Source: an uncultured Tissierellia bacterium
GTDB lineage: Bacteria > Bacillota > Clostridia > Tissierellales > Peptoniphilaceae
Length of the DNA: 64,000 nucleotides
Direction of reading: 5' to 3'
Assembly: GCA_947253765.1 (NCBI GenBank)
Contig: CAMYAK010000008.1
Location: 1 to 64,000 of the forward strand
Shown here: piece by piece, positions 44,595 through 54,717 of the stretch
Layout of the letters: each line of letters begins with the position of its first letter
Numbering within the stretch: the first letter of the stretch is position 1
Translations under genes and position numbers: made by a program
Notes under the pieces: model-generated
Seen by the model: the letters and a program-made list of their open reading frames with translations, nothing else
What the model was told of the DNA's origin: nothing
The model's database searches: none

Positions 44595-46457
44595 ATGAAT
44601 TTATCACAAGCACAACAAAAAGCCTGCTCCCATTACAAGGGGCCATGCCTGGTGCTGGCCGTTCCCGGCGCCGGAAAAACCACGGTTCTGCTACACAGGC
44701 TGGAAAATCTGATTAAACTGGGAGTTAGGCCTGAAAACATAGCCTCATTAACTTTCTCAAACATGCAGGCAAGGGATATGAAGAACAGGTTTGTTAAAAA
44801 ATATCCGGATGCCTCTGTCGTGACCTTTTCTACTATACACGCTTTTTGCTACAAGATAATCCTTAAATATGCAAAAAAACACGGTCAAAAAATAGACCTT
44901 ATAGAGGGCTCTTCAGGTTGGAGCAAGTATAAGATCCTATCCGGCCTTTTCTACAACATTAAAAAACGTCCTATTACGGATGAAGAGTTTGAATCTTTTT
45001 TCAGAATTGACGGGTACTTAAAGAATTCACTAATTACTTATGCCCAATACAAATCTAAAATTGACCGGACCTTCCATAAGTTTGAGGAACTCTCCGCACA
45101 GTATCAAAACTTTAAAGCTGAAAGGAACCTCATAGATTTCGATGATATGCTCATAATGGCATTGGGGATATTGGATAAGGATCCTGACATGCTTGAAAAC
45201 CTCAGGGCCCGGTTCAAGTTCTATCAGATAGACGAAGCCCAAGATACTTCCCCCATCCAGTTTAAAATTATTGAGAAACTGGCCGCTCCAAACAATAACC
45301 TTTTCATGGTTGCGGATGATGACCAAACCATCTATGGCTTTAGGGGTGCCGACCCCTCTTATCTTCTAAGATTTAAAGAGCTCTACCCTCAAGCTGAGAT
45401 TATATCCATGGAGGATAACTATAGGTCAAGTAAGAATATAGTCAATTTGGCCGCAAATTTTATACAGATTAACGAAAGTCGCTACAATAAAAAACCAACT
45501 TCAGTAAAATCCGACAATGAGAAAATACGGCTATTCACTTTATCAAACCTGAATGAAGAGCTGGTCCTGCTCAAAAATGAGATTCCAAAGGACTTGGCAA
45601 GCGGAGACTGTGCTGTCCTGTTCAGGAACAACCTCTCCTTAATAGGACCTGCTAACCTGTTTTTTGAAATGGGCATACCCTTCAGCATCTCCGCCAATGA
45701 TAAACGCTTTTTCAACAATCCCGTTTTTATCGATTTGATGGATATCCTATATTTTGCACGCCACCCGGACGACCTTGAGACTTTTAAGAAGATCTACTAT
45801 AAGTTCAATAGCTACATAAAAAAGTCATTCATCCAAGCTTTGGAGTTGACTGATCCCATGGAGGCTGTCCTGGACAGACTTTTGGACCTGGAAGCCTGCC
45901 AGAACTCCTTTTATAGAGAAAAAATAGGCTACCTACAATACGAATTTGACAGGATTTCCAAGCTTGGGGCGAAAAAAGCTTTGGATGAAATTGACAAATT
46001 TTCCGGATACGGGGCCTATCTGAAAGAAAAAGAAAAGGTCAATGCAAACTCGGGAGGTGGAGGCCCCAGAGTAATGGAGACCATGAAAGTCCTGGCCCGG
46101 CCGGATATGTCTATTGATGAATTTCTTAGCCATGTTGATAAATTAAAGAGAGTTTTTTATCACAATGCCACCGGCTCTGAATCCCTTCACCTGTCGACCA
46201 TTCACGGGTCCAAGGGGCTTGAATATGATACGGTCTGGCTTATAGACCTCATTCAAGGCGAGTTCCCTTCAAACGGGGCTATCCAGGCTGATAATCCTTA
46301 CGGAGACATCCTCCTTGAGGAAGAAAGGCGGCTCTTCTACGTCGGCATGACCAGGGCCAGGTCCGGACTCAGGCTGGTTGGTGTTGATAATATTAACGGA
46401 ATAAAATATGGCTACTCACAATTTCTTGATGAGATTAAAAAAAAGGGGCGGAAATAG
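44595..46457 (+). CDS. UvrD/PcrA-family (SF1A) DNA helicase
   Basis: Protein of 620 aa, shorter than PcrA (about 720-750). Motifs in order: VPGAGKTTVLLHR Walker A (about residue 24), LTFSNMQARDM (Ia), IDEAQDTSPIQ (II), ADDDQTIYGFRGA (III), EDNYRSSKNIV (IV), LSTIHGSKGLEYDTVWL (V), YVGMTRARSGL (VI). It unwinds DNA 3' to 5', in repair or as an accessory helicase. It lacks the long C-terminal tail of PcrA. AGGAG site before the ATG. Alone on plus; its end converges with the next gene with only 11 bp between. Confidence 0.93.
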   Translation: MNLSQAQQKACSHYKGPCLVLAVPGAGKTTVLLHRLENLIKLGVRPENIASLTFSNMQARDMKNRFVKKYPDASVVTFSTIHAFCYKIILKYAKKHGQKIDLIEGSSGWSKYKILSGLFYNIKKRPITDEEFESFFRIDGYLKNSLITYAQYKSKIDRTFHKFEELSAQYQNFKAERNLIDFDDMLIMALGILDKDPDMLENLRARFKFYQIDEAQDTSPIQFKIIEKLAAPNNNLFMVADDDQTIYGFRGADPSYLLRFKELYPQAEIISMEDNYRSSKNIVNLAANFIQINESRYNKKPTSVKSDNEKIRLFTLSNLNEELVLLKNEIPKDLASGDCAVLFRNNLSLIGPANLFFEMGIPFSISANDKRFFNNPVFIDLMDILYFARHPDDLETFKKIYYKFNSYIKKSFIQALELTDPMEAVLDRLLDLEACQNSFYREKIGYLQYEFDRISKLGAKKALDEIDKFSGYGAYLKEKEKVNANSGGGGPRVMETMKVLARPDMSIDEFLSHVDKLKRVFYHNATGSESLHLSTIHGSKGLEYDTVWLIDLIQGEFPSNGAIQADNPYGDILLEEERRLFYVGMTRARSGLRLVGVDNINGIKYGYSQFLDEIKKKGRK

Positions 46458-46468
46458 CCCTTATCAGG

Positions 46469-47026
46469 CTATACCGACCCTTCCGGTCTCTTGCTTCTCT
46501 GGCTGTCCTTGCGATTGATTGTCACCAATTCATCAAAGGTTGCCGGTTTAAAATTTGTTATATCGACCCCACAATTCAAAGCCTTGAACAGTTTTTGTGC
46601 CCTTCGCTGGGTTAATGAGGGGTGGTTGTGGATATGGCCGTAAATATGCCAGCTACCATAATAAAAGCCGTCCCACTCCAATATAGGATAATGGAAAAGC
46701 ACAATTCTGTGGCCCGTGTCCTCTACAACAATGTAATCAACTATCTCTTTGAAGAACTCCTTGGCCTTTGAATTTTCTAATATCACCTTGTCATGGTTGC
46801 CGCAAATCAGGTGGAGCCGACCTTTGAGCCTTTCAAGATAGGGAATCGGATCCGCCTTTTTGCATATCAGGTCACCTACAATATACACATCGTCCCAATC
46901 TTCAACCCTCTTATTCCAGTTTTTTATCATCAACTCGTCCATCTCATCCCCGTTTTTAAAGGGTCTGTGGTTCAGGTCTATCATTCTCCCGTCGCCGAAA
47001 TGACAGTCGGCTATATAATAGTTCAT
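46469..47026 (-). CDS. Calcineurin-like metallophosphoesterase
   Basis: Protein of 185 aa. YYIADCHFGD (D-x-H), YIVGDLICK (GD), ICGNHDKV (GNHD) and the C-terminal LFHYP and WHIYGHIHNH motifs form the two-metal site. It resembles small stand-alone phosphoesterases of unknown substrate. The start at 47026 follows GAAGAGGAT. Seventeen bp after rsuA, same strand. Confidence 0.88.
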   Translation of the reverse strand: MNYYIADCHFGDGRMIDLNHRPFKNGDEMDELMIKNWNKRVEDWDDVYIVGDLICKKADPIPYLERLKGRLHLICGNHDKVILENSKAKEFFKEIVDYIVVEDTGHRIVLFHYPILEWDGFYYGSWHIYGHIHNHPSLTQRRAQKLFKALNCGVDITNFKPATFDELVTINRKDSQRSKRPEGSV

Positions 47027-47042
47027 CAAATCCTCTTCCAAA

Positions 47043-47753
47043 CTAAGAATTCAAATATGCCTTAAGATTTTCTATCTCCCGATCTTCCAATTTTCTATAT
47101 TCCCCAATTTTAAGATTCCCAAGTTCTAATGGCCCCATGCTGAGTCTTTTGAGTTTCAATACTTTTTTCCCGCACGCCCCGAACATCCTCTTAACCTGGT
47201 GGTACTTGCCCTCTTTAATTGTGACAATTGCCTTGTTATCATCCAAGATTTCCAAATGAGCAGGAAGGCTCAGTTTTCCTTCCGGGACCAACATTATCCC
47301 CTGTTCAAACCTGTCCATATCTTTACTGTCACACGGAAGGTCCAGTTGGGCCAGGTATTTTTTGGGGATATGTTTCTTTGGGCTCAAAAGCTTATGGGCC
47401 AGTCTGCCGTCATTGGTTATCATGACCAGGCCGCTCGTGTCAAAATCCAGCCTTCCAACAGGAAAAAGCCCCTTCCTTCGATCATATGGGTCTATCAGGT
47501 CAATAACCGTTTCCCGTCTGTCTCTGGAGGCGGAAATATATCCGGGCGGTTTATAGAGAAGGTAGTAAACATAAGGCTTGGCATCAACCACCTTGGTGTC
47601 GATTTCAATTGTGGCGTCCTCTTTGACCTTGGTTTTACCCTTGGTTACTATAAGCCCGTCCACCTTAACCCTGCCCTCGCTGATCAGGTCGTTAACTTCT
47701 TTTCTTGACCCCAATCCTCCATTGGCAAGTATCTTGTCTAAGCGAATTTTCAT
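47043..47753 (-). CDS. rsuA: RsuA/RluB-family rRNA pseudouridine synthase
   Basis: Protein of 236 aa. N-terminal S4 RNA-binding domain (MKIRLDKILANGGLGSRKE) and catalytic core with the Asp motif GRLDFDTSGLVMITNDG (about residue 100) and EGKYHQVKRMF. This form fits RsuA (U516 of 16S rRNA), but RluB-type activity cannot be excluded. The start at 47753 is supported by AAGGCGG; an ATG 18 bases upstream has none. Confidence 0.88.
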   Translation of the reverse strand: MKIRLDKILANGGLGSRKEVNDLISEGRVKVDGLIVTKGKTKVKEDATIEIDTKVVDAKPYVYYLLYKPPGYISASRDRRETVIDLIDPYDRRKGLFPVGRLDFDTSGLVMITNDGRLAHKLLSPKKHIPKKYLAQLDLPCDSKDMDRFEQGIMLVPEGKLSLPAHLEILDDNKAIVTIKEGKYHQVKRMFGACGKKVLKLKRLSMGPLELGNLKIGEYRKLEDREIENLKAYLNS

Positions 47754-47788
47754 AAAACCGCCTTCTATCAAACAACAATAATTTTTGC

Positions 47789-48490
47789 TTATTGCTGAGC
47801 AGTTTCCTTGTCATCAATATAGTTGAAAATATAGCCCTGTCTCCACCTTGTTTCGATAAGGCTGTCCAAGCCCAGGTCAGCAAGTTTTTCCCTCAGTCTT
47901 CTCACATAGACATCTACAGTCCTAAGACTCGCATCCCCTTGCCCGGGCCACAAGTCTTCAGCCAACATCTGCCTGGAGAAAATTGTCCCCATATTGCCGG
48001 ATAAGAGGAAAAGCAGTTCAAATTCCTTGGATGTAAGAGCTATGCTTATGCCTTTTAAGCTTATCTCATGCTTTATTAAATCAAGATTCATGGGCCCCCT
48101 CTTCAGGGTGTAAGCTTCTTCGCTTGTTGAGCTTTTTATAATTCGCTTCAAGGCCCTTATTCTGGCTTTGAGTTCAAGAAAATCAATAGGATAGGCCATA
48201 AAGTCCTCGGCCCCGTATTCAAGAGATAGAACAGCTGTCTTTGCCTGACTGTCCTCGGATAGAACGATAATAGGAATTGAGAAGGACTCTTTAACGGTTT
48301 TTATGGCTTGGGGAATTTCCCCGTCTTTTAGCACATTACCCATTAAGATTAAATCCACTTTCAATTTTTCCAGTTTTGCTAAAGACGATTCAAGGCTATC
48401 GTCAATAAATATCCTGTCCCCGTCCCTTTCAAAACTGTATTTTATATTGTTTACCAACTCTTGATCGGTATGGAGAAGCAAAATTTCCAT
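47789..48490 (-). CDS. OmpR-family response regulator with degenerate receiver domain
   Basis: Protein of 233 aa. The receiver domain (1-about 115) keeps an acidic HTDQEL patch. The strand that should carry the phospho-acceptor Asp reads VDLILMGNVL (Gly in its place), and the conserved Lys-Pro reads MAYPID. The C-terminal winged helix is intact (LTSKEFELLFLL, TVDVYVRRLREKL, RWRQGYIF). It is probably phosphorylation-independent. No histidine kinase is adjacent. The start at 48490 follows GGGGTGG; an ATG 24 bases upstream is weaker. Downstream of the sigma-4-like HTH gene, upstream of rsuA. Confidence 0.85.
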   Translation of the reverse strand: MEILLLHTDQELVNNIKYSFERDGDRIFIDDSLESSLAKLEKLKVDLILMGNVLKDGEIPQAIKTVKESFSIPIIVLSEDSQAKTAVLSLEYGAEDFMAYPIDFLELKARIRALKRIIKSSTSEEAYTLKRGPMNLDLIKHEISLKGISIALTSKEFELLFLLSGNMGTIFSRQMLAEDLWPGQGDASLRTVDVYVRRLREKLADLGLDSLIETRWRQGYIFNYIDDKETAQQ

Positions 48491-48620
48491 ATCCACCCCT
48501 TTACTCCAAAGCATGTGCTTTTAGAACCTTTTCTTTGCATATATTATTAATAACACAAAAATAATTTTTTTTCATTTTTTCTTAAAAATTTTATGGATCT
48601 GAGGCAAAATTTCTATTCAA

Positions 48621-48650
48621 AGACCGCCACCTATAAGTCGGCAGCGGTCT
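48621..48650 (-). terminator. Hairpin after the sigma-4-like HTH gene
   Basis: AGACCGC/GCGGTCT arms around a 16-base loop. On the minus strand the U-tract is poor (TTTGAATAG), so termination is uncertain. Confidence 0.4.
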
Positions 48651-48683
48651 CTGAATTTTTTAAAAAATTATATTAATTGTTTA

Positions 48684-49160
48684 TTAATTTATTAGTGTTC
48701 TTCCTCCCGTCAGCCTTTCATATTCTTCGGAAAGTTCCTTTATTATTTGGTCATGCAGACGGTAGTAGGTTGACCTTGAGCAATAAAGAGCATCGCATAC
48801 CCTTCCGACAGTGAAGTTCTCGAAATATCTCAGCTGCAGGAGTTTAACATGATCCTCCTCTATTGACATTAAGAGCAGTTTGACAAATTGTATCTTAATT
48901 TTAATATCCCTGATTTTATTTAAGACATTCTCCTGTTCCAATATTAGGGTTTCTTCGATAGAAGCAGGTCCCGGCTTTCTCCCCGGTCTATCGGCCTTTG
49001 AAGCCATCATTCCACCGCTTTCTTTTCTTGCAATATAGTCGCTTTGCCACTCTTTGATTGTTTCATCATTTTTTATTCGGTTGTACTTTTCAACATTTGA
49101 CCTGTGTTCCTTCAACATCTTGATTACCAATACTTTTGCTTTTTCATTTTCGTTTACCAT
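48684..49160 (-). CDS. Sigma-70 region 4-like / ArpU-like HTH protein
   Basis: Protein of 158 aa, function unknown. Residues about 60-105 are helical and charged. Residues about 108-150 form a helix-turn-helix like sigma region 4 or phage ArpU/RinA regulators: LLQLRYFENFTVGRVCDAL then CSRSTYYRLHDQIIKEL. A basic RPGRKPGPAS linker precedes it. The start at 49160 follows AAAGGACG; a longer frame to 49241 has no ribosome site. No phage structural gene is nearby, so it may be a relic or a host regulator. Confidence 0.65.
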   Translation of the reverse strand: MVNENEKAKVLVIKMLKEHRSNVEKYNRIKNDETIKEWQSDYIARKESGGMMASKADRPGRKPGPASIEETLILEQENVLNKIRDIKIKIQFVKLLLMSIEEDHVKLLQLRYFENFTVGRVCDALYCSRSTYYRLHDQIIKELSEEYERLTGGRTLIN

Positions 49161-49362
49161 AATAACGTCCTTTCTAAAAATATATTTTCCTGTGCACAAA
49201 ATCCATGCTTTAAGTTTTCCGATACGACGTGCACAATCCATCGCTTACTCTTCTTAATGAAAAGTATATATTATAATGCAATTTTATATAGCCTATATTA
49301 GTAGAAAGATACGCTTTTAGGCGTTTTGATATGCTTTGGCACAATTTGAAACGAAATAATAT

Positions 49363-49394
49363 AAAAAAATTGGCCCGGCCTGAGGCCGGACCAA
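49363..49394 (-). terminator. Terminator of groESL
   Basis: TTGGTCCGGCC/GGCCGGGCCAA arms around TCA, then TTTTTTT on the minus strand. Confidence 0.92.
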
Positions 49395-49419
49395 TATAGT
49401 TTTTATCTGTATTTTCTAA

Positions 49420-51069
<1,650 letters not shown>

Positions 51070-51114
51070 CTATGTCTTTAATTAACTTATAAAAATATAT
51101 TATTTAATCTCTTA

Positions 51115-51399
51115 CTATTCCGAGACAACTGCCAGAACATCTTCCAGCTTTATTACTATATATTCAACGCCGTCCAGTTTCACGTCTGTTCCTGCGTATT
51201 TGGAATATATTACATGGTCGCCTTCTTTTACGCTGCCCTTTAAATCTTTATCATTGTCAATTTTGTTTGAAATTGCTACAACTTCAGCGTACTGCGGCTG
51301 TTCCTGAGCAGATGCCGGAAGGACTATACCGGAAGCCGTTTTTTCCTCTTTTTCCAGCTTTTTAATTACTATTCTCTCTCCTAAAGGTCTTAACTGCAT
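51115..51399 (-). CDS. groES: Co-chaperonin GroES
   Basis: Protein of 94 aa. MQLRPLGERIVIKKLE start, the mobile loop EKTASGIVLPASAQE, and VIYSKYAGTDVK. It caps GroEL. The start at 51399 follows AAAGGAGG; an in-frame ATG 33 bases upstream lacks such a site. Preceded by CIRCE and a sigma-A promoter. Confidence 0.97.
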   Translation of the reverse strand: MQLRPLGERIVIKKLEKEEKTASGIVLPASAQEQPQYAEVVAISNKIDNDKDLKGSVKEGDHVIYSKYAGTDVKLDGVEYIVIKLEDVLAVVSE

Positions 51400-51447
51400 T
51401 ATTGCCTCCTTTAAACTAAATCCTGAAAACACAGTTTTTATTATATT

Positions 51448-51474
51448 CTGTCACTCGATTAATTAGAGTGCTAA
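51448..51474 (-). promoter_or_regulatory. CIRCE element (HrcA operator) of groESL
   Basis: The minus strand reads TTAGCACTC, then 9 bases, then GAGTGACAG. The left arm is perfect; the right arm matches GAGTGCTAA only in its first five bases. It lies between the promoter and groES, the usual place. HrcA repression is inferred; hrcA is not in the window. Confidence 0.85.
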
Positions 51475-51485
51475 CAACCATGTAT

Positions 51486-51514
51486 ATAGTACACAAAAAA
51501 GTAATACTTTGCAA
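51486..51514 (-). promoter_or_regulatory. Sigma-A promoter of groESL
   Basis: On the minus strand TTGCAA and TACTAT are separated by 17 bp, immediately upstream of CIRCE. Confidence 0.75.
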
Positions 51515-51523
51515 GCTTTTTTC

Positions 51524-51553
51524 AAAAAAATAAAAGAGAGTTACCTCTCTTTT
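51524..51553 (-). terminator. Terminator after the sortase gene
   Basis: AAAAGAGAG/CTCTCTTTT perfect arms around GTAA, then ATTTTTTT on the minus strand. Confidence 0.88.
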
Positions 51554-51589
51554 AAATCTAGTATAAATTAAAGATGCTTTTTAATTTCC

Positions 51590-52354
51590 TTATTTTTCAA
51601 GGCTTTCAAATACCGCAAACAGGGCAATTCTTTTCGAGCTGTCATGGTCGGGCGTGCAAGTTGACAGAGTCAAAATCCGACTGCTTTCATCAAAACCCCT
51701 ATCGAACTTCATATCACACAAGGATTCTTTTTTAAGCTTATTTAAAAATCTGAGGAATTTCTTTTTATCAGGATTGGGAGTTCTGTAATCTGCCACCTCC
51801 GATACTTTTATTATTGAAAATATCCTATAGCGGTAAATCCCCCTCTCAGTTATAAGACTTATCATCTTTGTTGACTTGTCGGAATAATCCCTGTCTTTAA
51901 AATTCAGTATAGGAGCAAACATATCATCACGGACCATATTTATCATGTGGCCATAGACTACCGTATTCTTATCGTTAAGGTCGGACCTGTTATTAAAATC
52001 TATAAATGGGACACCTACTAAATTCTTCTCTTTCTTAAAATTTCTCCTCAAATAAAAGCTGTTGTCCTTGGCCTGCATCAAAGGATAGTCTATTTCTGTC
52101 CCTTCGACTTTCAAGTAGCCCACCGTATCCTTGTTTTCCTTTTTTAACTCCTTCATAAGGCCCTGGTAATCTATCTTTTTATGATCCGTATCATTAGTCG
52201 GGTCTTTTTCAAACTGCTTAACTACTTCCTGTATATGGGTAAACTCCTGCCTGGAATTGTTTCTCTCATAGAAATAAGAGGCTATTTGCCATAGGCAGTA
52301 GATAATTATCATGGCAAGGATAAGGATAATGACTTTTCTCAGCTTCTTTTTCAT
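51590..52354 (-). CDS. srtB: Class B sortase
   Basis: Protein of 254 aa. One N-terminal membrane helix (about 8-28) as signal anchor, then a sortase domain: VGYLKVEGTEIDYPLMQ, TVVYGHMIN (catalytic His), TLSTCTPD (catalytic Cys) and SKRIALFAV (Arg). The spacing and the helix between strands fit class B. It attaches surface proteins to the wall by a motif that cannot be read here. It follows the TadZ-like and FHA genes on the same strand, without pilin or substrate gene nearby. Confidence 0.9.
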   Translation of the reverse strand: MKKKLRKVIILILAMIIIYCLWQIASYFYERNNSRQEFTHIQEVVKQFEKDPTNDTDHKKIDYQGLMKELKKENKDTVGYLKVEGTEIDYPLMQAKDNSFYLRRNFKKEKNLVGVPFIDFNNRSDLNDKNTVVYGHMINMVRDDMFAPILNFKDRDYSDKSTKMISLITERGIYRYRIFSIIKVSEVADYRTPNPDKKKFLRFLNKLKKESLCDMKFDRGFDESSRILTLSTCTPDHDSSKRIALFAVFESLEK

Positions 52355-52421
52355 AGACGGCCTTTCATGCTCTTTTTACTGACAAGTATCTCTTTTTAAT
52401 TTTATCATAGACATACAGGGC

Positions 52422-53576
52422 CTAAGAAAAGTAAATGAATTTTTCATCAGCTAGAGAAAAATTGTCTGAATTTGACAGCTTTACTTTGTCCCCCATTTTA
52501 ATTTCTTTTTTATTTAAAAAGGTTCCGTTGGTTTCTGATAAATTAACAAGCAATACCTGTCCGGCCATTTTTTCTATCATGGAATGTCTTCTACTTACAT
52601 AGGGATTTTCAATTACCAGGCTGTTCTCTGCAGAAGATCCTATGGTAAATGGAATCTTGTCAAGAGCAATGGCCTTTTTCCTGTTGACCCACCATATATA
52701 ATCATTTGGTCCGGATGGGAGGAGGCGAGTTTCTGATGAATTATGAATGGCCTTAATTTCTTTGTTATTTACTACTTTCTTTCCTTCCCTGTACTTTCTC
52801 CAGTTTTCCATAGAAAAATGGGTTAGGAGGTGGAAGAGCCCCATACTCATTTCATTTGAGTCCTCCTCATCACTTATCTCCCTAGGAGGAAAGGCCCGTT
52901 CTGTGTAGCTTGGCCCTTCATCTGTTTCCTCAACACTTATAAGACTCTCTTTATTAAAAAAGTTTGTAGACTTCTCAATTTTAACATCATATGATGTCGC
53001 CTTATCCCCCGGTGTATCGGCCTTTTTTCTTGACTTTGGTTCCATTTCTTTATTGTCATATTTGGATAAAAACTTGGCCAGGCCGGCCCTGTCCTTGAAA
53101 TCCCCCTCTGCCATACCGTTTAAAATTGACCTTAGCAGGTTTGTTGACTTTTCCGGATCAAAACGACTCAAGGCTATTAAATTTCTGAGGCAATCACCTA
53201 TCCCTTCTTTTTTCATGCCAAGTACCGGAAGGTAAAGGAGCTTGAAATTATCATCGGACACATAAATATTGTCAAGAGACCAGGACAGGTCCTCCTCTCT
53301 TATTAAGAAAAGTTCCGCCTCATCGATAGCATCTTTCATAAATCTTATCAGTTTAATCAGCTTCTCTTCATCCCAAAGTTGGCCCTTTTCTATTGGCCTT
53401 AAGCCTTCCAAGTCATAGTTCAGAGTCAGACCTTCCCCGCCATAGTCGGCCTCCATTTGTACGAGCCGGGTAAATTCATTATTAGACAGCATGCTCAAGG
53501 CTAGAGGGTCTATGTTATTAAGATTATCAAAAGCTATGCGGCTCGAATCCCCACTTTTACAGTTCCTATCTATCAT
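52422..53576 (-). CDS. FHA-domain protein with DUF6382-like N-terminus
   Basis: Protein of 384 aa. Residues 1-about 160 resemble the N-terminal domain (DUF6382-like) found before FHA domains in clostridial Tad-type loci. A low-complexity linker follows. Residues about 300-384 form an FHA domain with FTIGSSAENSLVI, NPYVSRRHSMI and SETNGTFLN, which binds phospho-Thr. No Ser/Thr kinase gene is in the window. No signal peptide or membrane helix. It overlaps the TadZ-like gene by 11 bp, so the two are translationally coupled. Confidence 0.8.
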   Translation of the reverse strand: MIDRNCKSGDSSRIAFDNLNNIDPLALSMLSNNEFTRLVQMEADYGGEGLTLNYDLEGLRPIEKGQLWDEEKLIKLIRFMKDAIDEAELFLIREEDLSWSLDNIYVSDDNFKLLYLPVLGMKKEGIGDCLRNLIALSRFDPEKSTNLLRSILNGMAEGDFKDRAGLAKFLSKYDNKEMEPKSRKKADTPGDKATSYDVKIEKSTNFFNKESLISVEETDEGPSYTERAFPPREISDEEDSNEMSMGLFHLLTHFSMENWRKYREGKKVVNNKEIKAIHNSSETRLLPSGPNDYIWWVNRKKAIALDKIPFTIGSSAENSLVIENPYVSRRHSMIEKMAGQVLLVNLSETNGTFLNKKEIKMGDKVKLSNSDNFSLADEKFIYFS

Positions 53577-54600
53577 AAAAAAGTCTCCCCCAATCCGGAC
53601 TATATTTCGGATCTTTACTTAATTGTTCCCTATCATAGGATAAGGTATCCTGTATTTCTCTCTTACACTCACCGTCTATGACGCAGTCTTTTGAAAGTAG
53701 AAAAATAAGCCTCTTGCTCTTCTTTCTCAGCCTTTCCAAAAGCCTTTCCAATAAATCCCATTTTCCGGCGTATGGCCAAACTAAAAAAGTCATGTCCGGC
53801 TCAATATGCCTATTTTTAAAAATTGACAATTTTTCTTCGCCGTCAATAACCAGCTCGTCATATGAGGTCAAAGCTGCCTTGAAAATATTCTTCTTGTCCC
53901 TTTCTTCGAGTTCAAAAGCATCGGTAGGCGATAAGGGGTCCGAGAAGAAAAAGTATCCCCTATCAGACTGTATTTCTCTCATCCTCATCCTGGGTCCCAA
54001 TTTGACCCTGCCGGTTTTTGCCGCCAAAAAAATTGATGACCATGATGATTTTTGATCGAGCTTTACCGGATTTCCGGAATATATAGACATGTGTAAGACC
54101 CTTTCAGAAGATTTTTCTCTTGCCAGGTATGCTGCAAATGACCCGGACAGTCCGGTTACACCGCTTCCGCCGAAGGGGCTGTCGAAATAATAAACTTTAG
54201 CACATGAGGATTTTCCTTGATTCAGATCTGTCATAGAAAGAATCCTCATGATCTTCTGATATGTGTCATTTACAGGCCTATACCTGTAAAAAAATGAGGG
54301 GCTTAAATTATTTTGTTTTTCTCTCCAGCTTCCTACAAAAACAATATTTCCGCCCGGGCTTGTATCAAAATCCTCCGCCTTTATGAGGTCATATTTTCCC
54401 AGCTTCTTCCAGCCTTCCCTATCAAGGTCGGTGTCGCTTATTACCATATCAATATTCATTTTTAAAATATTTTTAAGACACTCTTCTTCAGTGCTGAAAC
54501 ATTTTATAGACAGACCGTTTTCGGAAATTCTTCTCAGCTGACCGGCCAGGCGCCGGCTATAGTCCTGATCAGAGTCAATAAAAACCAGATGTTTGCGCAT
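53566..54600 (-). CDS. TadZ/CpaE-like protein (receiver-like domain plus degenerate ParA-like ATPase)
   Basis: Protein of 344 aa. Residues 1-about 115 resemble a response-regulator receiver (VFIDSDQDYSRRLAG, then MVISDTDLD with an Asp at the acceptor place). Residues about 145-340 resemble a ParA/MinD-type fold. The P-loop there reads SPFGGSGVTGLSG, without the signature or catalytic Lys, so ATP hydrolysis is unlikely. This architecture is that of TadZ/CpaE pilus-localisation proteins. No tadA, tadB, tadC or pilin gene follows. The start at 54600 follows AAAGGGGGG. Role unknown; polar localisation is an inference. Confidence 0.7.
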   Translation of the reverse strand: MRKHLVFIDSDQDYSRRLAGQLRRISENGLSIKCFSTEEECLKNILKMNIDMVISDTDLDREGWKKLGKYDLIKAEDFDTSPGGNIVFVGSWREKQNNLSPSFFYRYRPVNDTYQKIMRILSMTDLNQGKSSCAKVYYFDSPFGGSGVTGLSGSFAAYLAREKSSERVLHMSIYSGNPVKLDQKSSWSSIFLAAKTGRVKLGPRMRMREIQSDRGYFFFSDPLSPTDAFELEERDKKNIFKAALTSYDELVIDGEEKLSIFKNRHIEPDMTFLVWPYAGKWDLLERLLERLRKKSKRLIFLLSKDCVIDGECKREIQDTLSYDREQLSKDPKYSPDWGRLFYDR

Positions 54601-54654
54601 AGTCCCCCCTTTCTCTGCTAATCTTAACACCATGACCGTCCCTGATCTGTCCCA

Positions 54655-54690
54655 TAAAAAAGCCCTGCCATATCAAAATATGGCAGGACC
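54655..54690 (-). terminator. Terminator after the fused Nfn gene
   Basis: GTCCTGCCATAT/ATATGGCAGGGC arms around TTTG, then TTTTTT on the minus strand. Confidence 0.9.
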
Positions 54691-54717
54691 TGTTTTTTAT
54701 TAGTTTTATTGTAAGGT

